NCBI RefSeq assembly: GCF_000699445.3
Contig: NC_067198.1
Location: 40,089,523-40,153,522 of the forward strand
Direction of reading: 5' to 3'
Source of the DNA: Schistosoma haematobium
Lineage: Eukaryota; Platyhelminthes; Trematoda; Strigeidida; Schistosomatidae
DNA: 64,000 nt
The translations under genes were made by a program, and so were the position numbers. Below the pieces are notes generated by a model, which was not told the DNA's origin, ran no database searches, and saw only the letters and a program-made list of their open reading frames with translations. Of this stretch, positions 37,101 through 50,600 are shown piece by piece (the stretch's first letter is position 1; each line of letters opens with the position of its first letter).

Positions 37101-38567
37101 TTACTGATGGTCTGGTGTTTGATGAAATAACAGGACTTTCTCAAGTTGTATCACTTTCGATGTAGACGAGATATCCATCTGCCATCAGAATAACGATTTT
37201 ACTTATCAGCAGTTTTCTTCTTTCTACTTCATGGGTATGAAGCATATTCATTAGGAATAGAGGATATTCGTACGTTACTAGTACTCGAATCCTCACTCGT
37301 GTGCTTCAACACCATCAAGTGAGCGATTCCGGGGCCAGGCATAGGATACTAAGTAAATATAGCAAATCGGTTGACGAGGTGGCAAATCTTCTTCAACTGG
37401 GCCCACTGACTACTTCGACGAGTGGTGTTGTCTGATTTAGTAGCATACTGAAGAAAAGCTTTGAACGATCAAACCAAGATGTGGCACCAGTCTACGAAGA
37501 CACTGACGATTGGACTGAGCCATGCTAACAGATGTAGACTACCTGATCAGGGTCCATTTTGGTTATCATAACTAATTGTTAGAGGTTCATTCATTCCTCC
37601 ATCTAAAATATGAGTCTTGAAATCTCCCTACAGCTTTTATTTCTAAATTTAAACTTTTATACTATTATTGTTGCAACTACTACTATTACTATTAATAATA
37701 CTAGTACTTTGGAATTTGTCTTAGAATAACTTCATATCGCTTTACTAATTTGGTATGGCAACATAAACCGATGTACATGAGTCAGTTTGTACATTTTATA
37801 TTACTGGCAGACTAAATTTCTTTACAGAAGTCCACAAATTTTCGGCGTAGAAAATATGAGTGTTATGTAATCTTTGATGAAATGAATATGATCACGATTT
37901 GACTGTCTTCTACAAATTAAATCCCACCATACAACCTCTCAACGCACTATAGATCTAAATAGGAACATTGGCCACTACTTCAAATTGAAGACACAGTTGA
38001 TGTGTAGTACCAAATTGACAAAACTTTTCAACGAATCCATGTATTCATACACTATGCTTACAGGACTTATAACTGTTACAATTAGTATATTTCATCAATA
38101 CTACCGTATTGTAAAATAATATCACATCTGATCATACATTTTGTATTCATTTTGTGCTTCACATTATTACTGATCTTGTCATAAATGTTCAGTCTAAACA
38201 ACCTAAAGAATAATAAATTTTCAGATGTTATACCCTTATTGTTGTCAAAATGTTCTTTTTTCTCCTTCTACTTGAATACGATCATTGTAGTAAATTGGTC
38301 TGCATTCTGTAATCATTTATAATGTACCTTATTAATGTTATTATTATTATTATTTCATTATTCGTTAGATAAATCCCAAAACGTTTCCTGACAAATCAGA
38401 TATGGCAAGAAGTCAAAATAAATTAAACAAAACTTTACGAAATGATGATACCAACCATTTATCACATGAATCTTGTATATTTCCTCAGTCAACTTCATTT
38501 GATTTAAAGATTACATCGTTTAAATTAACTAATGATTTTCTAATTTATTCAACAAATGTAAGTAATT

Positions 38568-38613
<46 letters not shown>

Positions 38614-41600
38614 ATATATAAAAATGATCTAATGTACAAGCATTCATTTCATACATGATCGTGAATGTACACTGCTAATAGTTTGATAGCTTTGCAGTAT
38701 CTATTCACTTCATGTTTATTCTAAATGAAACTTATGATCAAGTAACTTATAGAGTTAATTTGGAGTTTGAAATCCTACATTTTATGAGTGTATACGTGAT
38801 GATAAAGAGCTGGTTAACTTCTATTAGTAGTAATTAATGACCGCTTCTTGGGTTTGTTGGATTTCGCAGTAAACATATTACTAAATTGATAGTTTAAATC
38901 CTAATAGTTGAAACTTGCCTATCGTATAAAGCTATAGAAAGCTATGGAAAACCAGGAAATCTGGGATAGTTATTTGTTCTTAGTATGAAGTTCTATAGCA
39001 TTAAATCTACATGATGCCACCAGGAATCGAATCTAAGGTTTTCAAGTCACTCGATGGTCATCACAACCTCAAACTACTGAGTTGATATCAAATGATTTAA
39101 ACTCTTAACCTCAGTTAACTCTCCCTATTGGCTACCATGATTAATTACTATTGGTAATCACAATTGATTGATCACTGGGTGGTGATCAATCTCATGCTTG
39201 TCTAGTCCTTATTAGTGCAGATCGAATGCTATCGATCATGTTGCAATGTGGCCACCAGTCTAGGTGACTCGACACTGCGGGCACTATGTATTGAGATTAG
39301 ATGGTGGTTGGAGGTAGTCAACAGGAAACCCTGGACCCGGGTTTCGTGCTACTTGGCACTCGTCAGCAAGGTGTACCTGTAATCTTGAGGGAACTGGTGC
39401 TCCCTGGCGGATTCGATCTCGTGTCACCCAGCTTCACAGTCAGAGACGTTACCACTGAGCTATCCGAGCCGTGACTAACCTCAAGATTACAGGTACACCT
39501 TGCTGACGAGTGCCAAGTAGCACGAAACCCGGGTCCAGGGTTTCCTGTTGACTACCTCCAACCACCATCTAATCTCAATACTATTGGTAATATTTATCCC
39601 ATATCTGATTTGGTTGAACCCCACTAGTTACGGTTTTTTACTAAAGGACATTAAAACTCTTGTTCAAATTGATACAAAGTATATCTATAAACAACTAACT
39701 GCGTTCCAAAGTATATTTTTTATACGTGATTGGAATGGCATAAGAATACATAGAACTAATCAAGGATTCTGACTTCTTGATGGTAAATGACTACAATTTT
39801 AGAAACGAGGAAGGGATTAACGACGAGACATCATACAGCGAAGTGTGTAAGTCAATTTGTTACTTTAAACATGGAATTATAATGAAGTAACCAACAAAAA
39901 ATACTCATGTACCACAGGAGGCCAGAGTGCAAGCACAAAAACAATCAGTATCAAAACGTCGAACTGCTCCTTCAACATAAGTGGTATATCAAATCGTAGC
40001 CAAGGAATCTGCCAGTCTGACTCCATATCAACTTCCAGACATAGTTTGAGTAATGATGTAAAAGTGAAGCAGTCTAAATGAATTAAAAATCGAACAATTT
40101 ATTATAGGGGTCCAGCAATGATATACAAAAATGTACAAGGGAGTAAGATCATTTACTAAACTAATTGTAAATATGGGAGTAGACCAATGCTAGACTACTC
40201 ACGTGAAATAAAACGTAATTTGAACCCGGGCATTTAAACATACTCGAATGTTTTCTAGAAATTTACAGATGTAAATAACATTCATAACTACACTAAACTA
40301 TTAAATCACTATTTTAGTGCTCGCTCTTAAGCAAGTTGCCATACTAAAACTTGCCTTTATTTATGTGCTCCCTTTGGCATGCGCCCTCACTGAATGATAC
40401 CAGTCATAACTCTGTGTTCAAGAGGATATATTACAAAAATCTCTGTTAATAATAGTAACTGCTTTGACTTCTCAATACATGTTTGTATTAGTTTCTATAA
40501 AGTTTTAATTAAATGATGTTATTGTCGAATTCAACCAATGATATAAAAGAGTGGACAATTTTCTCACTGTATATTGAATCATTTTTTTCTGGTTAGCGTT
40601 TTTTTAGCGAGCTAGTCTTCTACGGGATGGAGTCGCTAACCCCATGCCCAACCCTCCTCCTTTATCCGGGCCTGGGACCGGCAGTAGCCCCTGGAAGGGC
40701 TCCAGGCGGAGTTCTCATTGTATATTACACTTCATTAATTTTTGTTCTTTCCTCAACATAAAACTTATAAATTTAATTCTGTTACTCTTACAGCATGGTG
40801 AAATATTTCATTTCAATATTTCGAATTGGAATTATGCGAATAATTATCAGCATAATTGTTCCATACTTCATATTTTTCCTAATGCAATTGGAACACGTGT
40901 AGCATTTGTCGATGAGAAAGGTTTGGCTTTTATTTATAATCCAGTAAGTTACTTTTGTATTTCGGCAATAAATTAAGGAATCTAAATTGTTGAAAGAGGG
41001 TTCTATTGCATGTTTTTCGGATTATTAATGTTCAATTTTCTACTGATTTCAAGACGAAACTCCATTTGCTGGTCATAAGTTACCTTCAGTTTTAATAGTA
41101 AGGGTTTGTACCTTCTTTTTGTTGATGTTAATGACTGAAAATGATCTGTCTTCACAGGCAATATAGGGCATCCTGAGCTAATTACCTTGATATTTCCGTT
41201 TAATCATGAAGTTTTATTAGACATTTTTTAAATTAACGTCAACAAAAAAAAAAATACCAATCCCCATAAATAGAAATCATAAGGAATGGATAACGTGTTA
41301 GTTTTTGAACAGAATGGTAGTGGATTTAATTCTCAGTTTGGTCACCTTTACTTTGTCTTTTTATCTAAAATTACTGCATTTTTTGCATCGGATGACTAGC
41401 CAACGGCTAGTAATGATTAAAATCAGACCTGGATATGTACTGCTGAGAAGTCTCATATTATGGTGTCCAGTACTTTGAGATTTTCAATGGTAGTCTAACT
41501 TAGATGGGTTCACGATTTCAGTGAAATTCAACAATCTCCACAATTCTATACTGAAAATACAAAAATGATGATATTCAATAATAATATCAGTATTGAATAG

Positions 41601-44600
41601 ACAAAGTTATAGATAGAATTGTATAATCTTTGTATACAAGTCCAAGATTGCTAATCTGTTAAATGCTGTTACTTTCTATCTGGAAAATGTATATTACTTT
41701 CAGAACCAAAATATGTAGATAATTTCAAATGAATTTCCGGAAACTTGGTTTTATCAGAATTGATTACATTTTTGATTTACTATATCTTCTCAATAACTAG
41801 ATTAAATAATCTTTATTATAAGCACTTAAAATGAGTATATTACTGTAATTGAAGCAATGAGATTAGTGACAGCCAGTCGACTTACTGACATATATTGAAT
41901 TTATCATAAGTGTTAGCTTTTCCTAGTTTCTTCATGAGTCACTTCCCAACTAAAGAAAAGTTAAAAAGAAGGAAGTCTTTTAGAAGTGAGTTCTCATTCC
42001 CTGTTCTCAAATACTTTTCTTTATAACTCACAAACTATTATTATTATTAATTTTATTATTAGGTATTACGTCTTGATTCACTTGTAAGAACTAATAATTA
42101 TATGTACAACTTCACACAGTGATTTTCTAGAAAGAAGCACAATGTCTTGGATGGAGTTTTGTTCTCTCAGCTGGATGGTTTGGTCGTGGAGTTTTCATCA
42201 TTCTTCCGAACGACAACTTTAGCACAAACTTTGAGTAGAAGTGAAGTACTCACGATTAGGCACAAAAACTATAATTGGAGAAGAAAGAATGAGTTAGTGA
42301 ATTATAAAGCGCGAAAACAATTTCATAACTCAGAATATAACTGAAGACAAAGAATGAATACATCTATGTCATTGAGACTGATTTTGAACCATGTTTTACA
42401 ACATCTTGAACTACCCAGTTATGACAATACCACAGACTACAATCAGCTAGTGTGCCTATAAGTCATGGCATATGTGTATAACTTCATGGTTAAATTCTTT
42501 TTAGTGGTTAAAATACCCTCAGCTTTCCTTACTCTACTTGAACATCAGTCAATATCACAGGTTAACAGTAGCACACTATCATTTTTAATTATAATTGGTT
42601 ATATGTTCTATATTTTCGTTTCTGTTTGATGATTCGTTTACATGTGATAATAAAAAAGCTGATCTATTTATAGCAGATTACTTCCCTATGATATAAACAC
42701 TTAATTCTAATTCTAATTTATTCATTCTTTTATTTTCATCAAGGCTAATGGTCAACTCATAGAAATTCCAGAATTTTGCCCCTCAATAAATAATATTTTA
42801 TGGGATTTAGAAGATACAGAGAATGTAAGTTATCCGTCGATATTTTTTAGAAGTTACCAATATTATTTTATAGAATTACACTTACTTACACAACTCTCTA
42901 GCATTAGAACAAAGAATAAAATATTACTGAGGCAGTTCAATTTAGGAATAAATTATTTGTAGACACATGAAGAAAACACATTGATAAGTCCATCATTGAC
43001 AGCTTATCCATGACTCATTTAAAGTGGTATTCTAATTTATAGGTTATATTCGTCACAAACTGATCTCATTTGAGGTACCATTAAAAACCAGATAGTCCAA
43101 CAGTATGACGAAACAACCGTCCAGTGTTTTCGGGTTTTCCATGTTGGTCTAGCTTAAATTGACTCATGATCTTAACTAATAGAATTTTATATTCAATAAT
43201 CTCAGTAATTTAAGAATTACATACCATTAATGTTTCACCTAACAATCTGATCCAAACTTCTTCAAGGAAATAAAATATAAGTTAAATTTTATGATAAGAC
43301 TTTGACAATCCTTTTGAATCCATGATAATTTCTTAAAGAGACTAAAAAATGGTTCAGGCAACTGTTAATAATAATAAGTTGGTGATTTCACATTTTTCCT
43401 CTAAATGTATCATTTCATGACATTAGTTTTTATTTTCAAAGTAACATTTTATTTATTTTCAGTGTAATATTTGACATGGGTATCAATATTAAACTATATA
43501 TTTTATTTAGTATAATATTGAACAAAGACGAATGGTGGCTAGTAGTGCAATCCAGGACACGCGTTCCATCCTATTTGAGACTCGTCAGCTGGAAGTACGA
43601 AACGCATATCCTGGATTCCACTGATAGCCACCATCCTTTTTTGCTTCTAATACTTGTGACTTAAGGCAATATCGAGGCAATCCACACAAGGATGCCTATA
43701 TACCAATAAGAAACTGACCAATTGCATTCCTAAATATCAATGGAAAGATTCAAACAAACAAAAAAATGAGTATAACATTGGGTTTTTCAATGTAATATTA
43801 TATGAGGTCAAAATGTTTCGTAATGACTCGGTATAAATTTTTGTTCAGTATGATAGACTTGAACTTTGCTTAGTGTGACAACTACATTTTGTAGAAATAT
43901 AATTCTCTGTCAACTTGGTGTTTACAGTAGGCCTGTGTGTCGTTACACTTAGATGGTGTTTATTAACTTATTATAAAATGCATATAATATCAGTATAAAT
44001 AGTTTAACAGCTTTTTTTGTTTTGTATCTTACGCTTGATCGTTAGAATTTAATCATCACCAAAGAACCGGGTAAACATAACAATGGTCACAATATTCAGT
44101 GATTAGTCATGATAAATAACGTATCCCTATAGGACGTTAGTCCTGACACGAATAGCCTATCGATAATGTCCCAGACTGTGAAGCTGGATAACTTGGGTTA
44201 GAATCCTTCGAAGAGTATCATTTCCATCAATATTCCAGGTACAATCCGTTAATGAGCGCCAAATAGCATGAATCCTAGGTTCTGGATTTCCTATTGATTA
44301 CCTCCAATCAATCAGTATAATATACTATCTTTATCTCTCTATCCTCTTGTATATTGAACCATCACTGTCCATATATCTGACCTTTTATTTTTTATATTTT
44401 TTTCAAGAAGTCCATATATGATCAGATTTTCGTTAAAAATAATTGAGCTGAACACACTACACACTTAATAATCTTTCAATACTTTCTAACGAATAGAAAT
44501 ATCATGCTTTCTCTAATTGATTGGAATTAGAATTGGAAGTTTACGATATTAATTGTTTTCCTTTTTTGAATACCCAAGTGAAAATTCAAACCTTTTTTCA

Positions 44601-47600
44601 TGATGTTTACTTTACAATTCAATACATTTACAATACTATAATAGTTTAGTTTTAAAACTAGTGTTTAAATTAAGATTTAAACCATTCTGAGACTCTATTT
44701 TTCATGTTATTTACCCACAAAATGAAATACTTGCAGGTACTTTAGTTATCTCAAGAAATGTTACAGTCAGTATTAATAATGACTGAATGCGATCGTCACA
44801 CCATATCACAAATTAACTGAACTTGGTAATGGAAACTATAGGATTTCAACCGATTTGTCCAAATATGTTTTTCTTAGTGCGTATTTACGTACTTCTGTTA
44901 CTCCTCGTGGAGAGACATAGGCCGTTCACCAACATTTTCCATCCAACCATGTCCTGGGAAATCCTTTCCAGTTGCTATCCATCCTTTGGTGTCTGCATCC
45001 AATTCTCGATGCAATGTGTTGTTTGGTCTTCATCTTTACCGTCTCCCTTCAGGACTCCAAGTTAGTGCTTGACTCGTGATACAGTTTGATGATTTCCTAA
45101 TTATACGTTCTGCCCACTTCCAGTGTCTTTTCCTAATTTCCCCTTCAACTAAAAGTTGGTTTGTTCTCTCCCACAATAGGCTGTTGCTGATGGTTTCCGA
45201 CCACACACACTGACTAAAATGTTCTATATGAGGAAGAAATCATTTCCACTGATTTCTTGTTTTCAGTGATTTTTCAGGTAGCTGAATACTATAATTAAAT
45301 TGTTAATTGACAGATATCAATAGTTTCTTTATTCACGGAATATTGATTTTTACTTTGTATTTAGCCTTTGTTGATTGCTTACGACAATTTACGAATCAAT
45401 GTTTATCGTTACTTTATGAATGAATGTATACTAAATAACTTATCAGTAATAGCATCATCAAGAAAAGTTGATGATATATTGAAGATACCGACGAAGCAAA
45501 TTACTGATAAAATTCAAAACGATCCCATTCTCATTACAAATCGTAATAAAAATATAAATAATGACACAGCTAGAAGTAACAGTGTAACATCAACTAAATT
45601 TAGTAATGATAAGACCGATTCTAACAAATTAACTACTGAAGCAATATGTAAGTTTTTATTTTAATCAAATTTGCCCTTTTTTCGCTTCAGAAATACTAAT
45701 ATTTATGTTAATTTATTATTAAAAAAGAGTATATTTCTTCTTGATAACATTGTTTTCAAGTTCAGTCAGTCATAAGCAAAGTATAAACTGAAATAAACGT
45801 ACATCGGTTTAAATTACCACATGATATTAGCACTGAGAGATGAAATTATCTTCACAAAGGTCAGAGTACTATAACTATTAATAGTATCTATGATGGTTGT
45901 GTGTCTCTCAATGACCATCGCTGTCAACCAGTGATTCACTCGGTCATAAGCAACGTAGAGCCTGGCAAATATATGTATCAGCTGAAGTTCACACACTACA
46001 TCAGAACAGCGAGATACCAGATTAATAGAAGCAGTAGTAGTATTAGTAGGTGTGCAAATAACTAAGCATAGATAATACGCATAGATAATAAAGTGATGCA
46101 ATAAAAAGTACAAAGTGGTTTTAAAATCCAAGACCAAATAGAAGATAAAGATTGACTACTTCTGCATAGAACTAACTGATTCTGAGCTATATCACCTAAA
46201 ATAGCCAACCACTAATCACAAATATCATGCAGATACCAATCAGTTAGTTTGAACGTACCAGCATGACTGACATCAAAAGTCAATGGCTTCATGGACTAAT
46301 CCCACATTTACAGATTGAATACCTGTAAATAAATTGTTATATGTAGAGCTTAGTTTCTTATTATACCGTGTACAACTAGAGCACTCGAACGCTAGAATCC
46401 TCCAAGTCGCAAATGAGAAAACAGAAGACAAGTGAAAGGAATTCTATTCCAAAACAGTGTCAATTATGGTACAGAACTGTCAGGTATTTATAGTTTTTAG
46501 TAAAAACAAAATAATTATATTCCTTCAATCCACATACAGGGGGTTATCAGCATTTGTCCAGTAGGGGAGCTACACGCAGGGATTCTGGAATCTTCTTCCA
46601 AAGGATGATTGGATAGAATATCTTTGGCTCTTTCTGAGCTTCTTAGAGCTTCCTCGAGTTCACCCATGGACTGTCCTCACATAAATAAACATTGCAATGT
46701 AACAGCTTTATATATTTGTAAAATATAAACACGTATACATGTATGTATATAAATTTTTTGATTAAATCAGTCAAGTAGTTGCTTTCATAATAGTTTCAAG
46801 AAAACATTTCAAATAAAAACCTTGTTGTCAGCATAACTGAATGATTTTTATATCGTTATAATTAGTAGTGAATTAAAATATTGTGAATATCATACAAGAT
46901 AGAATTAATGTTCTATTCCATTCATTATTTCATAAAGAACAATAATAATATCATAGGAATTTAGAAAAAAATGAATATGCACGATTACGAATTGCTTGTT
47001 TACCCAAAGCAATCCTGACAATTGTAAACAAAACAAGAAAGTGAGAATTGTAAGTAGGTAACTGTTGTGTCTTTAAGTCCGACTTTTTATCACGTGATTT
47101 ATTCGCCAATCGAAATATGACTTATAAGATCTCAGTACTGTGCCAAACCAATGACGTTCGACCGGTATGAGCAGCCTAGTGTCCTTATTGGTCCTTTGCT
47201 CGCCTAGCCCGTCCAGTTGAGTCCAGAACACCAATAACAGCTTCCACTATACGAATCATTTATTTCAAACATACTTGGTTTATATATCAGCCAAACAGAC
47301 CGCATCACTCCATATAATAGGAAATAACATTTATACAAAATCAAGCCAAAAAGTGACTGTGAACGTGGGAGACAGTAGTTAATAAATTGAACATAATTTA
47401 GGAATAATAAATCATATCATAATAATCTATAGGTCAAAATAAAGCTTATAATAAGATGAATATAAGTATACATAATCTAGTTACTGAACTGAGTTATACA
47501 GTAGGAATATTGATATAATATTAGCCCATTAATAGTTCTCAGATGTTACCCGTAATTTAGTCTTCGCTAGGATATAACAGTAACTATAAAATGTATCCGA

Positions 47601-50600
47601 TATGACTAGTACGATAATGAATTATGAATTAAGTTCACTACATTTTAAGCTTATATCATATTGTTTTAACAAGTGATCATTGAAAACAAAATCATGTAAG
47701 TTTAGATAGTCTACTTTTACTGAATTTATTTCATTATGCAACATATTCATTTAAAATTAAGTGGTTTGATCCAAATTGCTATGTACAAAATTAGCATGAT
47801 GAATAGCAAAAGAGTTTGAAATAATACAATAGCAATGACAAAGAAAAAGAGTCTATGGTTTGAAAAAACAGTTTGAAAAAGTAAGTATGATGATATTCTT
47901 TAGTTTTCAGGTTGAAAGAGAGATAAAGGGTGAATTAAACCCTTGACCACCATGAAAGATACTGATGCATATTACCTAATATCCGTAACCATTGATTGAA
48001 ACTATCCACCAAAAAGACTCAGACCAACAGTCAATGACTTCACGTTTATTATAGAAACTGTGGTTATGATAATTGTAAACCCATGTTATCATATAGTCTG
48101 ATAGTTGCTACAAATATCACTTTACTTCGAAAAATGCATTTTCCAGAATTACATCTAACTAATTAATTTGTAAATATATACAATAAACTACACAGAATCT
48201 ATAATGATACCCATCACAGAGTTATTAGTTATGAAGTGTATTATAATCTGTTTTACAATGCATAAAAATATTCCTTCTCAAAACATATAGAATACTTCAT
48301 TGATTTCATCATTTTCTTTAACTTTTTGTTTTGTTTTGTTTTGTTCTATTCAAGTTGGAAATTGTCATTTAATTGGAGTTACACGTCTACCGAATAATCA
48401 TTTACCATTGTGCAGTATAAATGGTGAATTATGTATGCTTAGTCCAACTGGACGCTTATTAACTCAATTATTAACAACACATCAATTTCGATTATATAGT
48501 AAATAATTAATTAATTAATATTTCATTTTAATTAGCTAAAAGAAAAGGATTAACTATTGATGAAAAAAATTTCGAATTTACCGGAATAAAAAAGTTATCC
48601 TATCATGATGTATGTTACTTTAAAAGCTATGACATAATCAATTTATTACTGATGTTTTATTCGTATTTCTTAAATGTATTTCCCTGTAATCTCAAACAAA
48701 CAATAATAAAGATTAAATTCACTTGGTATTATTTGTTGGAATCTTCCCATTGACTGCAATTGATCAGTCTGTCATTGGCATATTTGCATCCTATGTGGAT
48801 TGCCTTGATATAGCCTTGATTCACAAGCATCATATGCAAAGATGGATAATGACTAGCAGTGAAATCCAGAACGCGCGTTTTGTCCTGTTTGGAACTCGTC
48901 AGCTGGGTGTACCTGCATCTCAGAGTTGATGTCCACTCTGAGACTAGAACTCGGTACCGTGGATAACGCGATGGTATTTGAAGCAAACGGTATCAGGTTC
49001 GAGCCTGAAAGTGAACATTAACTCTAGGATGCAGGTACATCCAGTTGACGAATCGCAAACAGGACGAAAAGCGCGTACTGGATTCCACTGTTAGCCACTA
49101 CCCATCTTTGCATATAATAATAAAGATTGTTGGATAAAAGGAGTTCATTCCATTTTATAATCTCTGTACCTTTCATACCCTTACCAAGTTCACAAATTTA
49201 TTACGTTTACAAGAAGTATTTATGAAGAAACTGTTTAGTAATATGAACAATCAAAAATATTTATCAAAACCACATAAATAAGTTAACAAGATTATGATGT
49301 AATCAATTGTACAGACACATTTCGGGAAAGTGATAATTTTAGGTGATATGAAAATCTGATGATGTGTGGATTTGAGTAGTTATACTGGCAAAGTTAACAA
49401 CTTTTAAATGGTGACCAGAAGAATAAACTTAAACTTACAATGGCAAGTGAACTGAATATTGAAAGTGTTGAATTTCTTGATTTGTAGAGATTATTTCGAA
49501 TTTAAGATACTTTTTGTCACGGACTAAAGAAGACAGAAACTCATTGAAAACTACAGGGCAGTAGGCACTTAATTCTTCTAGGTTTATAAATCTTCAATAA
49601 CAGTTATTCATGATAATTCATTGAATTTAACCTGCGACCTACAATTTTTGTGACAATTGCGCTTTCGGTAAGTCACGAAGTCATGGTACATCTATCCATA
49701 TTTCTAGCTTCGGTTACTTTTCGACACGTGTGCTATAATAAAAAGTGGTGCCAGTAATAATAATATTTTGCGAAATAAAACACATTTTCACCCTATTTCA
49801 ATTTAGATGGTTACCTACTTTGAACAAGCTTTAAAATGTGGCTGCTCTGAAGTTGCCGAAATATTTGCTAATCATCTGGATTCACAACAAATATGGAGTC
49901 AATTGGGTATGAGTTGTTTACGTGTTATGAATTTTGACCTAGGTAAGTATAAGATACTAAAAACACACTGACGGTGTTTCTTATTAAGTTTAATTACGTA
50001 ACTTCCTCACTCAATAATACCTAATTTCGAGAGGTAATTTCTGGAGCGGTAACCAGTGGGATTAAAACATGTTGTGGGATGTGACATATATCATTATTTG
50101 AAACGTATGGTAGTCGTCTAGTGTAGCTATTTTCTGAATATAGAAACGTAGATTATTGGATAAGAACAGAGTGATCTGAAGACTGTACTCTCAGCGATGC
50201 CCGAAGTTCCTGAGTTCTGTCTTTAAGAAGGCCTTGTGTGTACGCAGATAAGGTGCCTCATCTAGAACGAAGTAGATTCGCATTATTTCATGGTTTTCAA
50301 TCGTTGTCTGGCTAAAACCGGCCTGTGATGTAAACTGTTCACTCTTCTTGTCATTGTACACCTTAAAAGGCTTTTATTCAATGGCTATTATCTATTACCT
50401 TGAGTTTTTTCCACCCAGAGTAGTTAAGTGTCCCTTTATGTCTTTGGCTTCTAAAATGTCCGTATATCCTATCATTGAGTCCAGTCAATCATTAAATGAC
50501 TTTCGACTCGACACAAATCGTTTTATGGTGTAGGAGTAGGCTAGAAGAAAGCTAGGGACAGCCAGACCAAAACATGGCACAAATTAATGAAGTCTCTGAC

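Noticed and set aside
40644..40793. N-terminal part of an open frame ([11 protein letters not shown]...) running into WDR19 exon 13
   Set aside because: A clean acceptor at 40,793 and the family alignment start the exon at 40,794; the upstream part is GC-rich intronic repeat.
44823..45065. 80-codon + strand open frame
   Set aside because: Shadow of a - strand RTE-like 3' fragment.
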